Positions 1 through 5,547 of a stretch of DNA of 5,547 nucleotides are shown here, piece by piece. The position numbers were made by a program, and so were the translations under genes. Source of the stretch: an uncultured Collinsella sp. (GTDB taxonomy: Bacteria > Actinomycetota > Coriobacteriia > Coriobacteriales > Coriobacteriaceae); assembly GCA_902478825.1 (NCBI GenBank), contig CABSMK010000113.1, positions 1 to 5,547 on the forward strand, given 5' to 3'. Below the pieces are notes generated by a model. That model saw only the letters and a program-made list of their open reading frames with translations. It did no database searches and had not been told where the DNA came from. Each line of letters opens with the position of its first letter. Position 1 is the stretch's first letter.

Positions 1-1
1 G

Positions 2-20
2 AGATGTGTATAAGAGACAG
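2..20 (+). other. Tn5 mosaic-end (Nextera-type) sequencing adapter remnant
   Basis: The 19 bases AGATGTGTATAAGAGACAG are identical to the Tn5 transposase mosaic end used in tagmentation libraries. The single G before them fits the read-2 form of the adapter (ending CGG before the mosaic end), though one base is weak evidence. Translated in the ileS frame they give MCIRDR, a false protein start. Native sequence begins at base 21. This is a library artefact at a contig end, not a genomic transposon: no transposase and no second mosaic end are visible in the window. Confidence 0.97.
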
Positions 21-2382
21 GCTTGGCGACTGGGACAACCCGTATCTGACGCTCTATCACCAGCACGACGCCGCCGACATCGAGGTCTTCAAGGCCATGT
101 TCGATAAGGGCATGATCTATCGCGGTCACAAGCCGGTTCACTGGTGCAAGCACTGCCACACCGCGCTGGCCGAGGCCGAGATCGAGTACTCCGACGAGAC
201 GAGCCCGTCCATTTTCGTGCGCTTCGAGATGACTTCCAAGCCCGCCGGCCTCGAGAACTTCGACGGCCCGGTTGACTTTATCATCTGGACGACCACGCCG
301 TGGACCATCCCCTCCGACCAGGCCGTTTCCCTCAAGCCCGGCGCCGCCTACGTTGCCGTTGAGCACGATGGTCGTGCCGAGGTCATGCTCGAGGACCTGG
401 CTCCCAAGTGCTGTGAGGAGTTTGGCTGGGAGTACACCCCGGTTATGGTCGACGGCAAGCCCTACGTGGTTCCCGCCGAGACTTTCCACCACATCCACTA
501 CAAGCAGCCGATCTTTGACGGTGTCGAGGGCGTGGCGCTGCTGGCCGATTACGTCGGTGTCGATGACGGTACCGGTATCGTCCACAACTCGCCCGGCCAC
601 GGTGTCGACGACTACTTTGCCTGCCTCAAGGAGGGCATCACCGACATCTGCATGCCGGTCGATGACGACGGCAAGTTCTACACCGGTGAGGAGTTTGGCA
701 CCGGCGGCCCCTTCAGCGGCATGGATACCGACGAGGCCAACCCGCACATCATCGAGTTCCTGCGCGAGCGCGGCACCCTGGTCCTCGAGAAGAAGATCAC
801 GCACAGCTATCCGCACTGCTGGCGCTGCAAGCACCCGGTGCTCTTCCGTGCTACCGACCAGTGGTTTGTCTCGATGGATAAGACCGGTTTGCGCGAGCAG
901 GCTGGCAAAGAGGTTCGCGAGAACGTCAAGTGGTATCCGGCCCACGCGGCCAACCGCATCGGTGCCATGGTCGAGCAGCGTCCCGACTGGTGCATCAGCC
1001 GTCAGCGCAACTGGGGCGTGCCCATCCCGAGCTACACCTGTGCCGACTGCGGCGAGAAAGTCATGAATGACGCCACGCTCGACGCCGTCATCAAGCTCTT
1101 CCACGAGAAGGGCTCCGACGCCTGGTTCACCGACGCTCCCGAGAGTTATCTGGGCGAGGCTTGCGTTTGCCCCAAGTGTGGCGGCCATCACCTCAAGGCT
1201 GATAAGGACATTCTCGACGTGTGGTGGGACTCCGGCGTGTCCTGGAAGGCCGTCTGCGAGTATCGACCCGAGCTTGAGTACCCGGCTGACGTGTATCTCG
1301 AGGGCTCCGACCAGCATCGCGGTTGGTTCCAGAGCTCGCTGCTCACCTCGGTGGGTGCCAACGGCCATGCTCCGTACAAGGCGGTCGTCTCGCAGGGCTT
1401 CACGCTCGATGGCCAGGGCCGCAAGATGTCCAAGTCGCTCGGCAACGTCATCGACCCCAACAAGGTCTGCGACGAGATGGGCGCTGACATCATCCGTCTG
1501 TGGGTTGCCTCCGTCGACACCAGCTCCGACGTCTCCATCGACCATGAGATTCTCGCTCGTACGTCCGATGCCTACCGTCGTTTCCGCAACACGCTGCGCT
1601 TCCTGCTCTCCGAGCTCGAGGGTCAGTTTGAGCCCGAGACCGACGGCGTCGCCTTTGCCGACCTGCTGCCGCTCGACAAGCTCATGGTTGCCCGCCTGAC
1701 TCAGGTTCAGGCCGAGGTCGACGACGCCTACGCCAGCTACGAGTTCCCGCGCGCCTACCGTGCGCTCTACGACTTCGTGGTTACCGAGCTCTCCAACGTG
1801 TACCTCGACGCCCTGAAGGACCGTCTGTACTGCGACAAGCCCGGCTCGCTCGAGCGCCGCAGCGCCCAGACCGTGCTGGCCGAGCTCTTCTCGATGCTCA
1901 TGCGCGACCTGCAGCCGATCCTGTCCTACACGGTTGACGAGGCCATGGCATATGCGCCCGCTGGCTGCGTCGATCACCAGAAGTACGCCGCGCTGCTCGA
2001 TTGGTACAAGTCGCCCATCACGGTCGACGAGGCCAATGAGTTCGAGGGCGTGCTCGAGGCTTCGCTCGAGCTCCGTAGCGCCGTGACCAAGGCCCTTGAG
2101 GATGCCCGTTCTGCCGGCACCTTCACCAAGAGCCAGCAGGTCCGCGTCAAGGCGGTCGTTCCCGCCGAGATGTACGCGCTGCTGACCGGTGATAAGGCCG
2201 TCGATCTGGCCGAGTTCTACATCGTCTCCGATGTTGAGCTGACTCAGGGCGAGGAACTCTCCGTCTGCATTGATGCTGCCGAGGGCGAGTGCTGCGACCG
2301 TTGCTGGAACTACCGCACCACCGTCGGCGAGTACAACGGCCACGCACATATCTGTAAGCGTTGTGCCGAAGCGCTGAACTAA
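21..2382 (+). CDS. ileS: Isoleucyl-tRNA synthetase, 5'-truncated by the contig end
   Basis: This cytoplasmic class I aminoacyl-tRNA synthetase charges tRNA-Ile with isoleucine and edits mischarged valine. Residue numbers count from the artefactual ATG at base 4, whose first six residues are adapter-derived. Native sequence begins at LGDWDNPYLTL, which matches E. coli IleRS near residue 147, so about 150 N-terminal residues including the HIGH motif lie off the contig. Visible parts in order: the CP1 editing domain with the Thr-rich WTTTPW (95-100) and GHGVDDY (198-204); a CxxC pair (346, 349) and a CxCxxC (387, 389, 392) that probably bind zinc; the WWDSG motif (407-411); SDQHRGWFQSS; KMSKS (474-478, bases 1423-1437); the helical anticodon-binding domain; and a C-terminal zinc finger with cysteines 764, 767, 784 and 787. 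That finger indicates the common bacterial IleS1 type. The stop is TAA. The 786 native residues plus about 150 missing give a normal length near 935. Codons are strongly C/G-ended, as expected for a highly expressed gene. Confidence 0.97.
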
Positions 2383-2383
2383 C

Positions 2384-2430
2384 CGTTGGGGACGTTCTTA
2401 AACGACTGTCAAACAAGAACGTCCCCAACG
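2384..2430. repeat. Perfect 16-bp inverted repeat with 15-nt loop
   Basis: The left arm CGTTGGGGACGTTCTT (2384-2399) is exactly complementary to the right arm AAGAACGTCCCCAACG (2415-2430). The loop is AAACGACTGTCAAAC. It begins one base after the ileS stop codon. No T-run directly follows the right arm (TCAACTTTTG comes next), so it does not look like an ordinary intrinsic terminator, and a proper terminator stands 18 bases further on. Possible roles are a 3'-end stabilising hairpin for ileS mRNA, a copy of an interspersed palindromic repeat family, or a protein-binding site. I cannot decide among these from one copy; no second copy occurs in the window. Confidence 0.9.
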
Positions 2431-2448
2431 TCAACTTTTGTCAAGTCC

Positions 2449-2487
2449 AAGCGGCATTCTGTTTTTCGGAATGCCGCTTTCGTTTTT
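2449..2487 (+). terminator. Rho-independent terminator after ileS
   Basis: The arms AAGCGGCATTC (2449-2459) and GAATGCCGCTT (2469-2479) pair perfectly over 11 bp. A U-G and a G-C pair extend the stem inward and close a five-U loop (2462-2466). The stem is followed by TTTCGTTTTT (2478-2487), the T-tract. This is a textbook intrinsic terminator on the + strand. It should end the ileS transcript and limit read-through into lspA. Confidence 0.9.
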
Positions 2488-2541
2488 AGCTGGTTATTTC
2501 GCTAGCGTTGGTGAATATGCTGCGGGTTTGGCGTTTGTCAC

Positions 2542-2549
2542 TATAAGAT
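2542..2549 (+). promoter_or_regulatory. Candidate -10 element upstream of lspA
   Basis: TATAAGAT holds TATAAG (five of six matches to the sigma-70-type consensus), 51 bases before the lspA start and downstream of the ileS terminator, where a promoter is expected. No convincing -35 hexamer lies at the usual distance. TTGTCA at 2535-2540 is a good -35-like sequence but could only pair with TTAAAT (2561-2566) at a long 20-bp spacer. The hexamer TAAGAT recurs in the candidate promoter before the glycosyltransferase gene, which gives slight support. Confidence 0.3.
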
Positions 2550-2582
2550 GATTACTTGCGTTAAATGTAATTCGATGTTCTT

Positions 2583-2594
2583 GAGGGTAGGGGA
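2583..2594 (+). promoter_or_regulatory. Shine-Dalgarno sequence deciding the TTG start of lspA
   Basis: GAGGG (2583-2587) and AGGGGA (2589-2594) are purine-rich blocks; the second lies 5 bases before TTG at 2600. The in-frame ATG at 2618 has only GGGG two bases upstream, which is too close for a normal site. The TTG start is therefore preferred. Confidence 0.6.
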
Positions 2595-2599
2595 TTGAT

Positions 2600-3199
2600 T
2601 TGGGTCGTGCTGGGGATATGACGCCGCCTTTGCGTTGGCGGTTGGGTGTTGCTGGTGGGGTGGCGCTGGCTGTGTTGCTTGTTGACCAGCTGACCAAGCT
2701 TGCGGTTCGTGCCGTGGGCGAAGCTTTGCATGTGACTGTCATCCCCGGTGTCATCGACTTTATGTTTGTCCGCAATATCGGTGCTGCCTTTAGCATGGGC
2801 GAGGGGCATGGCATCGCGTTTGCCGTGCTGGCGTTGGCGGTCATTATCGCTATTGCCGTGTACCTCGTTCGTGCACCCCAGCTCGCCCATCTTGAGGTTG
2901 TGGGCATGGCGATGGTTGCGGGCGGTGCTATCGGCAACGCTATCGATCGTTTGGCCTTTGGCTTTGTGACCGATTTTATTGCCACCACTTTCATCGACTT
3001 CCCTGTCTTTAACGTGGCCGATATCGGCATTACCGCGGGCGTCGTGCTCGCCCTCATCGGCTACATGTTCTTGAGCCCTGCGGCCCGCGAAGTTGATGCG
3101 ACTGCCGAGCTCAATGCCCGTGATGAGGCACGCGCCAAGCGCAAAGCCAAGCAGCGTGGGGAGCGTGCCCGTAAGATTCGCGAAAGGAATGAGCGTTAA
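2600..3199 (+). CDS. lspA: Lipoprotein signal peptidase (signal peptidase II)
   Basis: This membrane aspartic protease cleaves the signal peptide from diacylglyceryl-modified prolipoproteins at the outer face of the cytoplasmic membrane. Family signatures are all present: VDQLTK with D29, the RNIGAAFS block (58-65), GNAIDR (112-117) with catalytic D116, and TDF...FPVFNVAD (124-141) with catalytic D141. Phe134 stands where many members have Trp before the Pro. Four hydrophobic segments (about 13-35, 69-90, 97-121, 137-158) match the four-helix fold. The TTG start is chosen for its spacing from a purine-rich Shine-Dalgarno; ATG at 2618 would shorten the protein by six residues without loss of a motif. 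At 199 residues it is longer than the usual 160 or so, because of a C-terminal tail (161-199) rich in Arg and Lys and probably cytoplasmic. It overlaps rluD by one base. Codon choice is less C-biased than in ileS, with several TTG leucines near the start, which suggests lower expression. Confidence 0.96.
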   Translation: MGRAGDMTPPLRWRLGVAGGVALAVLLVDQLTKLAVRAVGEALHVTVIPGVIDFMFVRNIGAAFSMGEGHGIAFAVLALAVIIAIAVYLVRAPQLAHLEVVGMAMVAGGAIGNAIDRLAFGFVTDFIATTFIDFPVFNVADIGITAGVVLALIGYMFLSPAAREVDATAELNARDEARAKRKAKQRGERARKIRERNER

Positions 3200-3201
3200 T
3201 G
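3183..3201 (+). promoter_or_regulatory. rluD ribosome binding site and TAATG coupling junction
   Basis: AAAGGA (3183-3188) sits inside the last codons of lspA, 10 bases before the rluD ATG (3199-3201). The lspA stop TAA (3197-3199) shares its final A with that ATG. Such stop-start overlaps usually allow translational coupling, so the two proteins are likely made from one message. Confidence 0.8.
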
Positions 3202-4212
3202 GCCGACATCCATATTCTTGTTGCCGACGATTGCTCTAGTCAGCGTCTCGACGCCTTTCTTGGTGCCAACGACGGCTGCCCCACGCGCTCTGCCTGTGCG
3301 CATCTGATCGAGGGCGGTGCCGTTGCCGTCAACGGCGAGACTTGCCTGTCCAAAAAGTATGCCGTGCGCTCCGGTGACCGCATCTCGGTCGACTTGCCCG
3401 AGCCACATGATCCGACCGACGTAATTCCCGAGGCCATTCCCCTCGATATCCGCTACGAGGACGACTACCTCATCGTGCTCTCCAAACAGCGCGGCCTGGT
3501 GTGCCATCCCGCCCACGGCCACGAGAGCGGCACCCTTGCGAACGCTCTGGTCTACCACTGCGGTATCGACCATCTTGGTACCGTGCAGGGTGAGGACCGC
3601 CCCGGCATCGTGCATCGCCTGGATCGCGATACCTCGGGCCTTATGCTCGCGGCAAAAGACGATGACACCCAGCGCGCGCTTCAAAATCTTATCCGCACGC
3701 GCACGCTCGACCGTCGCTATATCACGCTCGTTCACGGTCACATCGCTATGGATGAGGGCACCATTAACACCGGCATTGCCCGCTCTACGCGTGACCGTGT
3801 CAAGATGGCGGTTTCGGACGATCCCTTTGCTCGTCAGGCCATTACGACCTTTAAGGTCCTCGAGCGCTTTGATTCCACGCGCTTTGACGATGGCTATACG
3901 CTCGTCGAGTGCCACCTGTTTACCGGCCGTACACATCAGATTCGCGTGCATATGCGTCATATCAACCACGCCTGCGTGGGCGATCCGCTTTACGGCAAGT
4001 GCGATGCGCGCGCCGACCAGGGCCTGACCAGGCAGTTTCTGCATTCCTGGCGCGTGGCGTTCGAACATCCCGTGACGGGGGAGCGCATTGAGTGCCGCGA
4101 CGAGTTGCCGTGGGATCTCGCTGCGGTTCTCGACGATCTGGCTCCGCGCTCGCTCGGTCGCACGGCCGCTGGAGATGAAATCGTTCCGCAGCTCGGTCTT
4201 CTCGAAGCCTAG
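3199..4212 (+). CDS. rluD: RluA/RluD-family pseudouridine synthase
   Basis: The enzyme converts specific uridines in structured RNA, probably 23S rRNA, to pseudouridine in the cytoplasm. An N-terminal S4 RNA-binding domain spans about residues 14-68 (QRLDAFL..., LIEGGAVAVNG, GDRISVDLPEP). The catalytic domain follows: a DDYLIVLSKQRGLVCHPA block (88-105), the signature HRLDRDTSG (139-147) with catalytic Asp142, Tyr174 in DRRYITLV, and the RTHQIRVHM block (234-242) leading into GDPLYG. The 337 residues and S4-plus-catalytic layout match RluD/RluA-type proteins. The exact target (for example the helix-69 uridines modified by E. coli RluD) cannot be read from the sequence, so the symbol is a family-level call. 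The ATG start is supported by AAAGGA at good spacing and by the one-base overlap with lspA. No terminator is visible directly after the stop. Confidence 0.93.
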   Translation: MADIHILVADDCSSQRLDAFLGANDGCPTRSACAHLIEGGAVAVNGETCLSKKYAVRSGDRISVDLPEPHDPTDVIPEAIPLDIRYEDDYLIVLSKQRGLVCHPAHGHESGTLANALVYHCGIDHLGTVQGEDRPGIVHRLDRDTSGLMLAAKDDDTQRALQNLIRTRTLDRRYITLVHGHIAMDEGTINTGIARSTRDRVKMAVSDDPFARQAITTFKVLERFDSTRFDDGYTLVECHLFTGRTHQIRVHMRHINHACVGDPLYGKCDARADQGLTRQFLHSWRVAFEHPVTGERIECRDELPWDLAAVLDDLAPRSLGRTAAGDEIVPQLGLLEA

Positions 4213-4230
4213 CCAGTATTAGGTGGTTTC

Positions 4231-4257
4231 TTGAACTCGGTAAGCCTGCGGTAAGAT
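4231..4257 (+). promoter_or_regulatory. Candidate promoter for the glycosyltransferase gene
   Basis: TTGAAC (4231-4236, four of six matches to the -35 consensus) and TAAGAT (4252-4257, four of six to the -10) are separated by 15 bp, slightly short. They lie 38 bases before the glycosyltransferase ATG, in the 82-bp gap after rluD. The match is modest. Because no terminator is seen after rluD, read-through from lspA-rluD is equally possible. Confidence 0.35.
4238..4255 (+). repeat. Direct repeat of CGGTAAG with 11-bp period
   Basis: CGGTAAG occurs at 4238-4244 and again at 4249-4255, start to start 11 bases, about one helical turn. A third CGGT follows at 4261-4264. The copies overlap the spacer and -10 region of the candidate promoter. 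This could be a regulator site, or chance in a short gap. Confidence 0.6.
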
Positions 4258-4294
4258 ATACGGTTGTTTACGTAACGCGTTCTCGGGAGCCTGC

Positions 4295-5536
4295 ATGCTC
4301 GCCTTTTTACAAACCAACACACCCATCGTGGTCTTCAACCAGATTGTCGTCACGCTGCTCACGGTCTGCTTTCTGTACCAGGTGGTCTTCTTTGTCATTG
4401 GCGCTCTTCGTGGCGAGGTCGCGCCTCCCAAGGCCAAAAAACTCCATCGTTATGCCTTCTTTATCGCGGCGCATAATGAGGAGGCTGTGATCGCCAACCT
4501 CGTTCGCTCCATCAAGGATCAGGACTATCCGTCCGAGCTTATCGAGGTCTTCGTGGTCGCCGACGCCTGCACCGACAACACGGCACAGCTTGCGCGCGAG
4601 GCGGGCGCCATCGTTTATGAGCGCAACGACCTTGCCCGTAAGGGTAAGAGCTGGGTCATGGACTTTGGTTTCGACCGCATCCTTAACGAGTATCCCGACA
4701 CGTTTGAAGGCTACTTTATCTTCGATGCTGATAACGTCATATCCCGCGATTATGTGTCCAAGATGAACGATGCCTTTGACCAGGGATTCCATGTGGTCAC
4801 GAGCTATCGCAACTCCAAGAACTTTGGCAGCTCGTGGATCTCGGCAGCTAATGCTACCTGGTATTTGCGCGAGGCGCGCTTTCTCAACAACGCGCGCAAC
4901 ATCTGTAAGACTTCTTGCGCTGTCTCGGGTTCGGGCTACCTCATCTCCGCCAGTGTTATCGAGGGCATGCACGGCTGGCAGTTCCACACGCTGACCGAGG
5001 ATATTCAGTTCACCACGTTCTGCGCCATTCACGGCATTCGCATTGGCTATGCGCCGGCGGAGTTCTTTGACGAACAGCCCGTGACGTTCAAGGCATCCTG
5101 GAAACAGCGCATGCGCTGGACTAAGGGCTTCTACCAGGTCTTTTTTACCTATGGTAAGCATCTTGTCAAATCGACGTTCCGCTATCATCGCTTTGCCGCC
5201 TACGACATGTTTATGACTATCGCTCCGGGCATGCTGCTGTCCCTGATCTCCATGCTCGCCAACGCGACCTTCCTCATCGTGGGCGGGCTCTCGCACGGCT
5301 TCTTGGCTACCGAAGTCGAGATGCAGGCGTGCGCCGCTTCGCTCATTATGACCTTCGCCATGATGTATCAGACCTTCTTTATCCTGGCGCTGCTCACGAC
5401 TATCTTTGAGTACAAGCACATTCACTGCGCGCAAAAGTGGCGTCTGGTGACTAACCTGTTTACCTTCCCGATCTTTATGTTCAGCTATATCCCCATCACG
5501 GTGGCCGCGCTGTTCCTGAAGGTCGACTTCGTGTAG
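4295..5536 (+). CDS. Membrane-bound family 2 glycosyltransferase (processive type)
   Basis: The protein probably polymerises or transfers sugar from a nucleotide-sugar donor at the inner face of the membrane. It has one N-terminal hydrophobic segment (about 11-36), a GT-A catalytic domain (about 52-280), and three C-terminal hydrophobic segments (about 303-333, 345-370, 385-408). Motifs in order: AAHNEE (58-63), VVADACTDNT (87-96) with the donor-binding Asp, RKGKSW (115-120), DAD (144-146, the metal-binding DxD), SGSGYLIS (211-218), TED (234-236, general base), and QRMRW (271-275, the QxxRW motif). TED plus QxxRW is the signature shared by cellulose, hyaluronan, chitin-oligomer and poly-N-acetylglucosamine synthases, and 413 residues is close to NodC and IcaA lengths. 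There is no PilZ domain, so direct cyclic-di-GMP control as in BcsA is not indicated. The substrate and product are unknown. The ATG at 4295 is preceded by GGGAG (4285-4289) at 5-base spacing. The stop is TAG, 11 bases before the window end, so any partner genes downstream are unseen. Confidence 0.9.
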   Translation: MLAFLQTNTPIVVFNQIVVTLLTVCFLYQVVFFVIGALRGEVAPPKAKKLHRYAFFIAAHNEEAVIANLVRSIKDQDYPSELIEVFVVADACTDNTAQLAREAGAIVYERNDLARKGKSWVMDFGFDRILNEYPDTFEGYFIFDADNVISRDYVSKMNDAFDQGFHVVTSYRNSKNFGSSWISAANATWYLREARFLNNARNICKTSCAVSGSGYLISASVIEGMHGWQFHTLTEDIQFTTFCAIHGIRIGYAPAEFFDEQPVTFKASWKQRMRWTKGFYQVFFTYGKHLVKSTFRYHRFAAYDMFMTIAPGMLLSLISMLANATFLIVGGLSHGFLATEVEMQACAASLIMTFAMMYQTFFILALLTTIFEYKHIHCAQKWRLVTNLFTFPIFMFSYIPITVAALFLKVDFV

Positions 5537-5547
5537 ACGCCGCACGC

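Noticed and set aside
4..6. ATG at base 4 as the true ileS start
   Set aside because: The ATG lies inside the adapter sequence, and the protein would lack the HIGH-motif region essential to class I synthetases.
2..20. A genomic Tn5-like transposon end
   Set aside because: The match is to the engineered mosaic end, it sits exactly at the contig edge, and there is no transposase, target duplication or second end.
272..1699. Two long + strand frames inside ileS (272-1066 and 1067-1699)
   Set aside because: The translations are rich in Ser, Arg, Pro and Thr without motifs, the usual product of reading a GC-biased gene in a shifted frame.
2407..2444. Minus-strand promoter built on TTGACA hexamers between ileS and lspA
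   Set aside because: Two consensus -35 hexamers appear on the minus strand, but no TATAAT-like -10 lies 16-18 bp downstream of either, and no minus-strand gene follows.
2494..3057. A minus-strand frame of 187 codons opposite lspA
   Set aside because: It is antisense to the conserved LspA blocks and shows no domain of its own.
3196..4068. A 290-codon open frame on the minus strand opposite rluD
   Set aside because: No recognisable domain, no ribosome binding site noticed, and it lies fully opposite a gene with the catalytic signature in place.
4213..4294. Riboswitch, attenuator or terminator between rluD and the glycosyltransferase
   Set aside because: The gap is only 82 bases and shows no stable stem with a T-run and no conserved riboswitch core.
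4307..5545. A 412-codon open frame on the minus strand covering the whole glycosyltransferase gene
   Set aside because: It mirrors a gene with clear conserved motifs, and its translation is low in hydrophobic structure with no recognisable domain. Long antisense frames are expected in high-GC genes with few A/T-rich codons.

Overview
The window reads as the end of a contig from a high-GC Gram-positive bacterium, most likely an actinobacterium of the class Coriobacteriia (Collinsella-like). That placement is inference: it rests on strong G/C bias at third codon positions, the gene order ileS, lspA, rluD, and the style of the intergenic repeat. No rRNA or other marker is present to confirm it. 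All four genes are on the + strand.

Layout: (1) Bases 2-20 are the 19-bp Tn5 mosaic-end sequence used in transposase-based library preparation, so they are adapter and not genome. (2) From base 21 to 2382 runs ileS, lacking roughly its first 150 codons. (3) Bases 2383-2599 are intergenic. They hold a perfect 16-bp inverted repeat, then a canonical intrinsic terminator, then a weak candidate promoter and a Shine-Dalgarno sequence. (4) lspA (2600-3199, TTG start) and rluD (3199-4212) overlap by one base (TAATG) and look translationally coupled. (5) An 82-bp gap holds a possible promoter containing a direct repeat spaced by one helical turn. (6) A membrane-bound family 2 glycosyltransferase (4295-5536) follows, and the window ends 11 bases after its stop.

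The first three genes are housekeeping functions: charging of tRNA-Ile, removal of lipoprotein signal peptides, and pseudouridylation of RNA. The gene order echoes the widespread ileS-lspA pairing, but here a strong terminator lies between the two, so lspA-rluD is probably transcribed mainly from its own promoter. The glycosyltransferase has the motifs of processive polysaccharide synthases, but its product cannot be named from the sequence.

I found no evidence for a novel multi-gene system. The points most worth a second look are the adapter at the start, the perfect inverted repeat after ileS, the highly basic tail of LspA, the phased repeat before the glycosyltransferase, and the unknown product of that enzyme.
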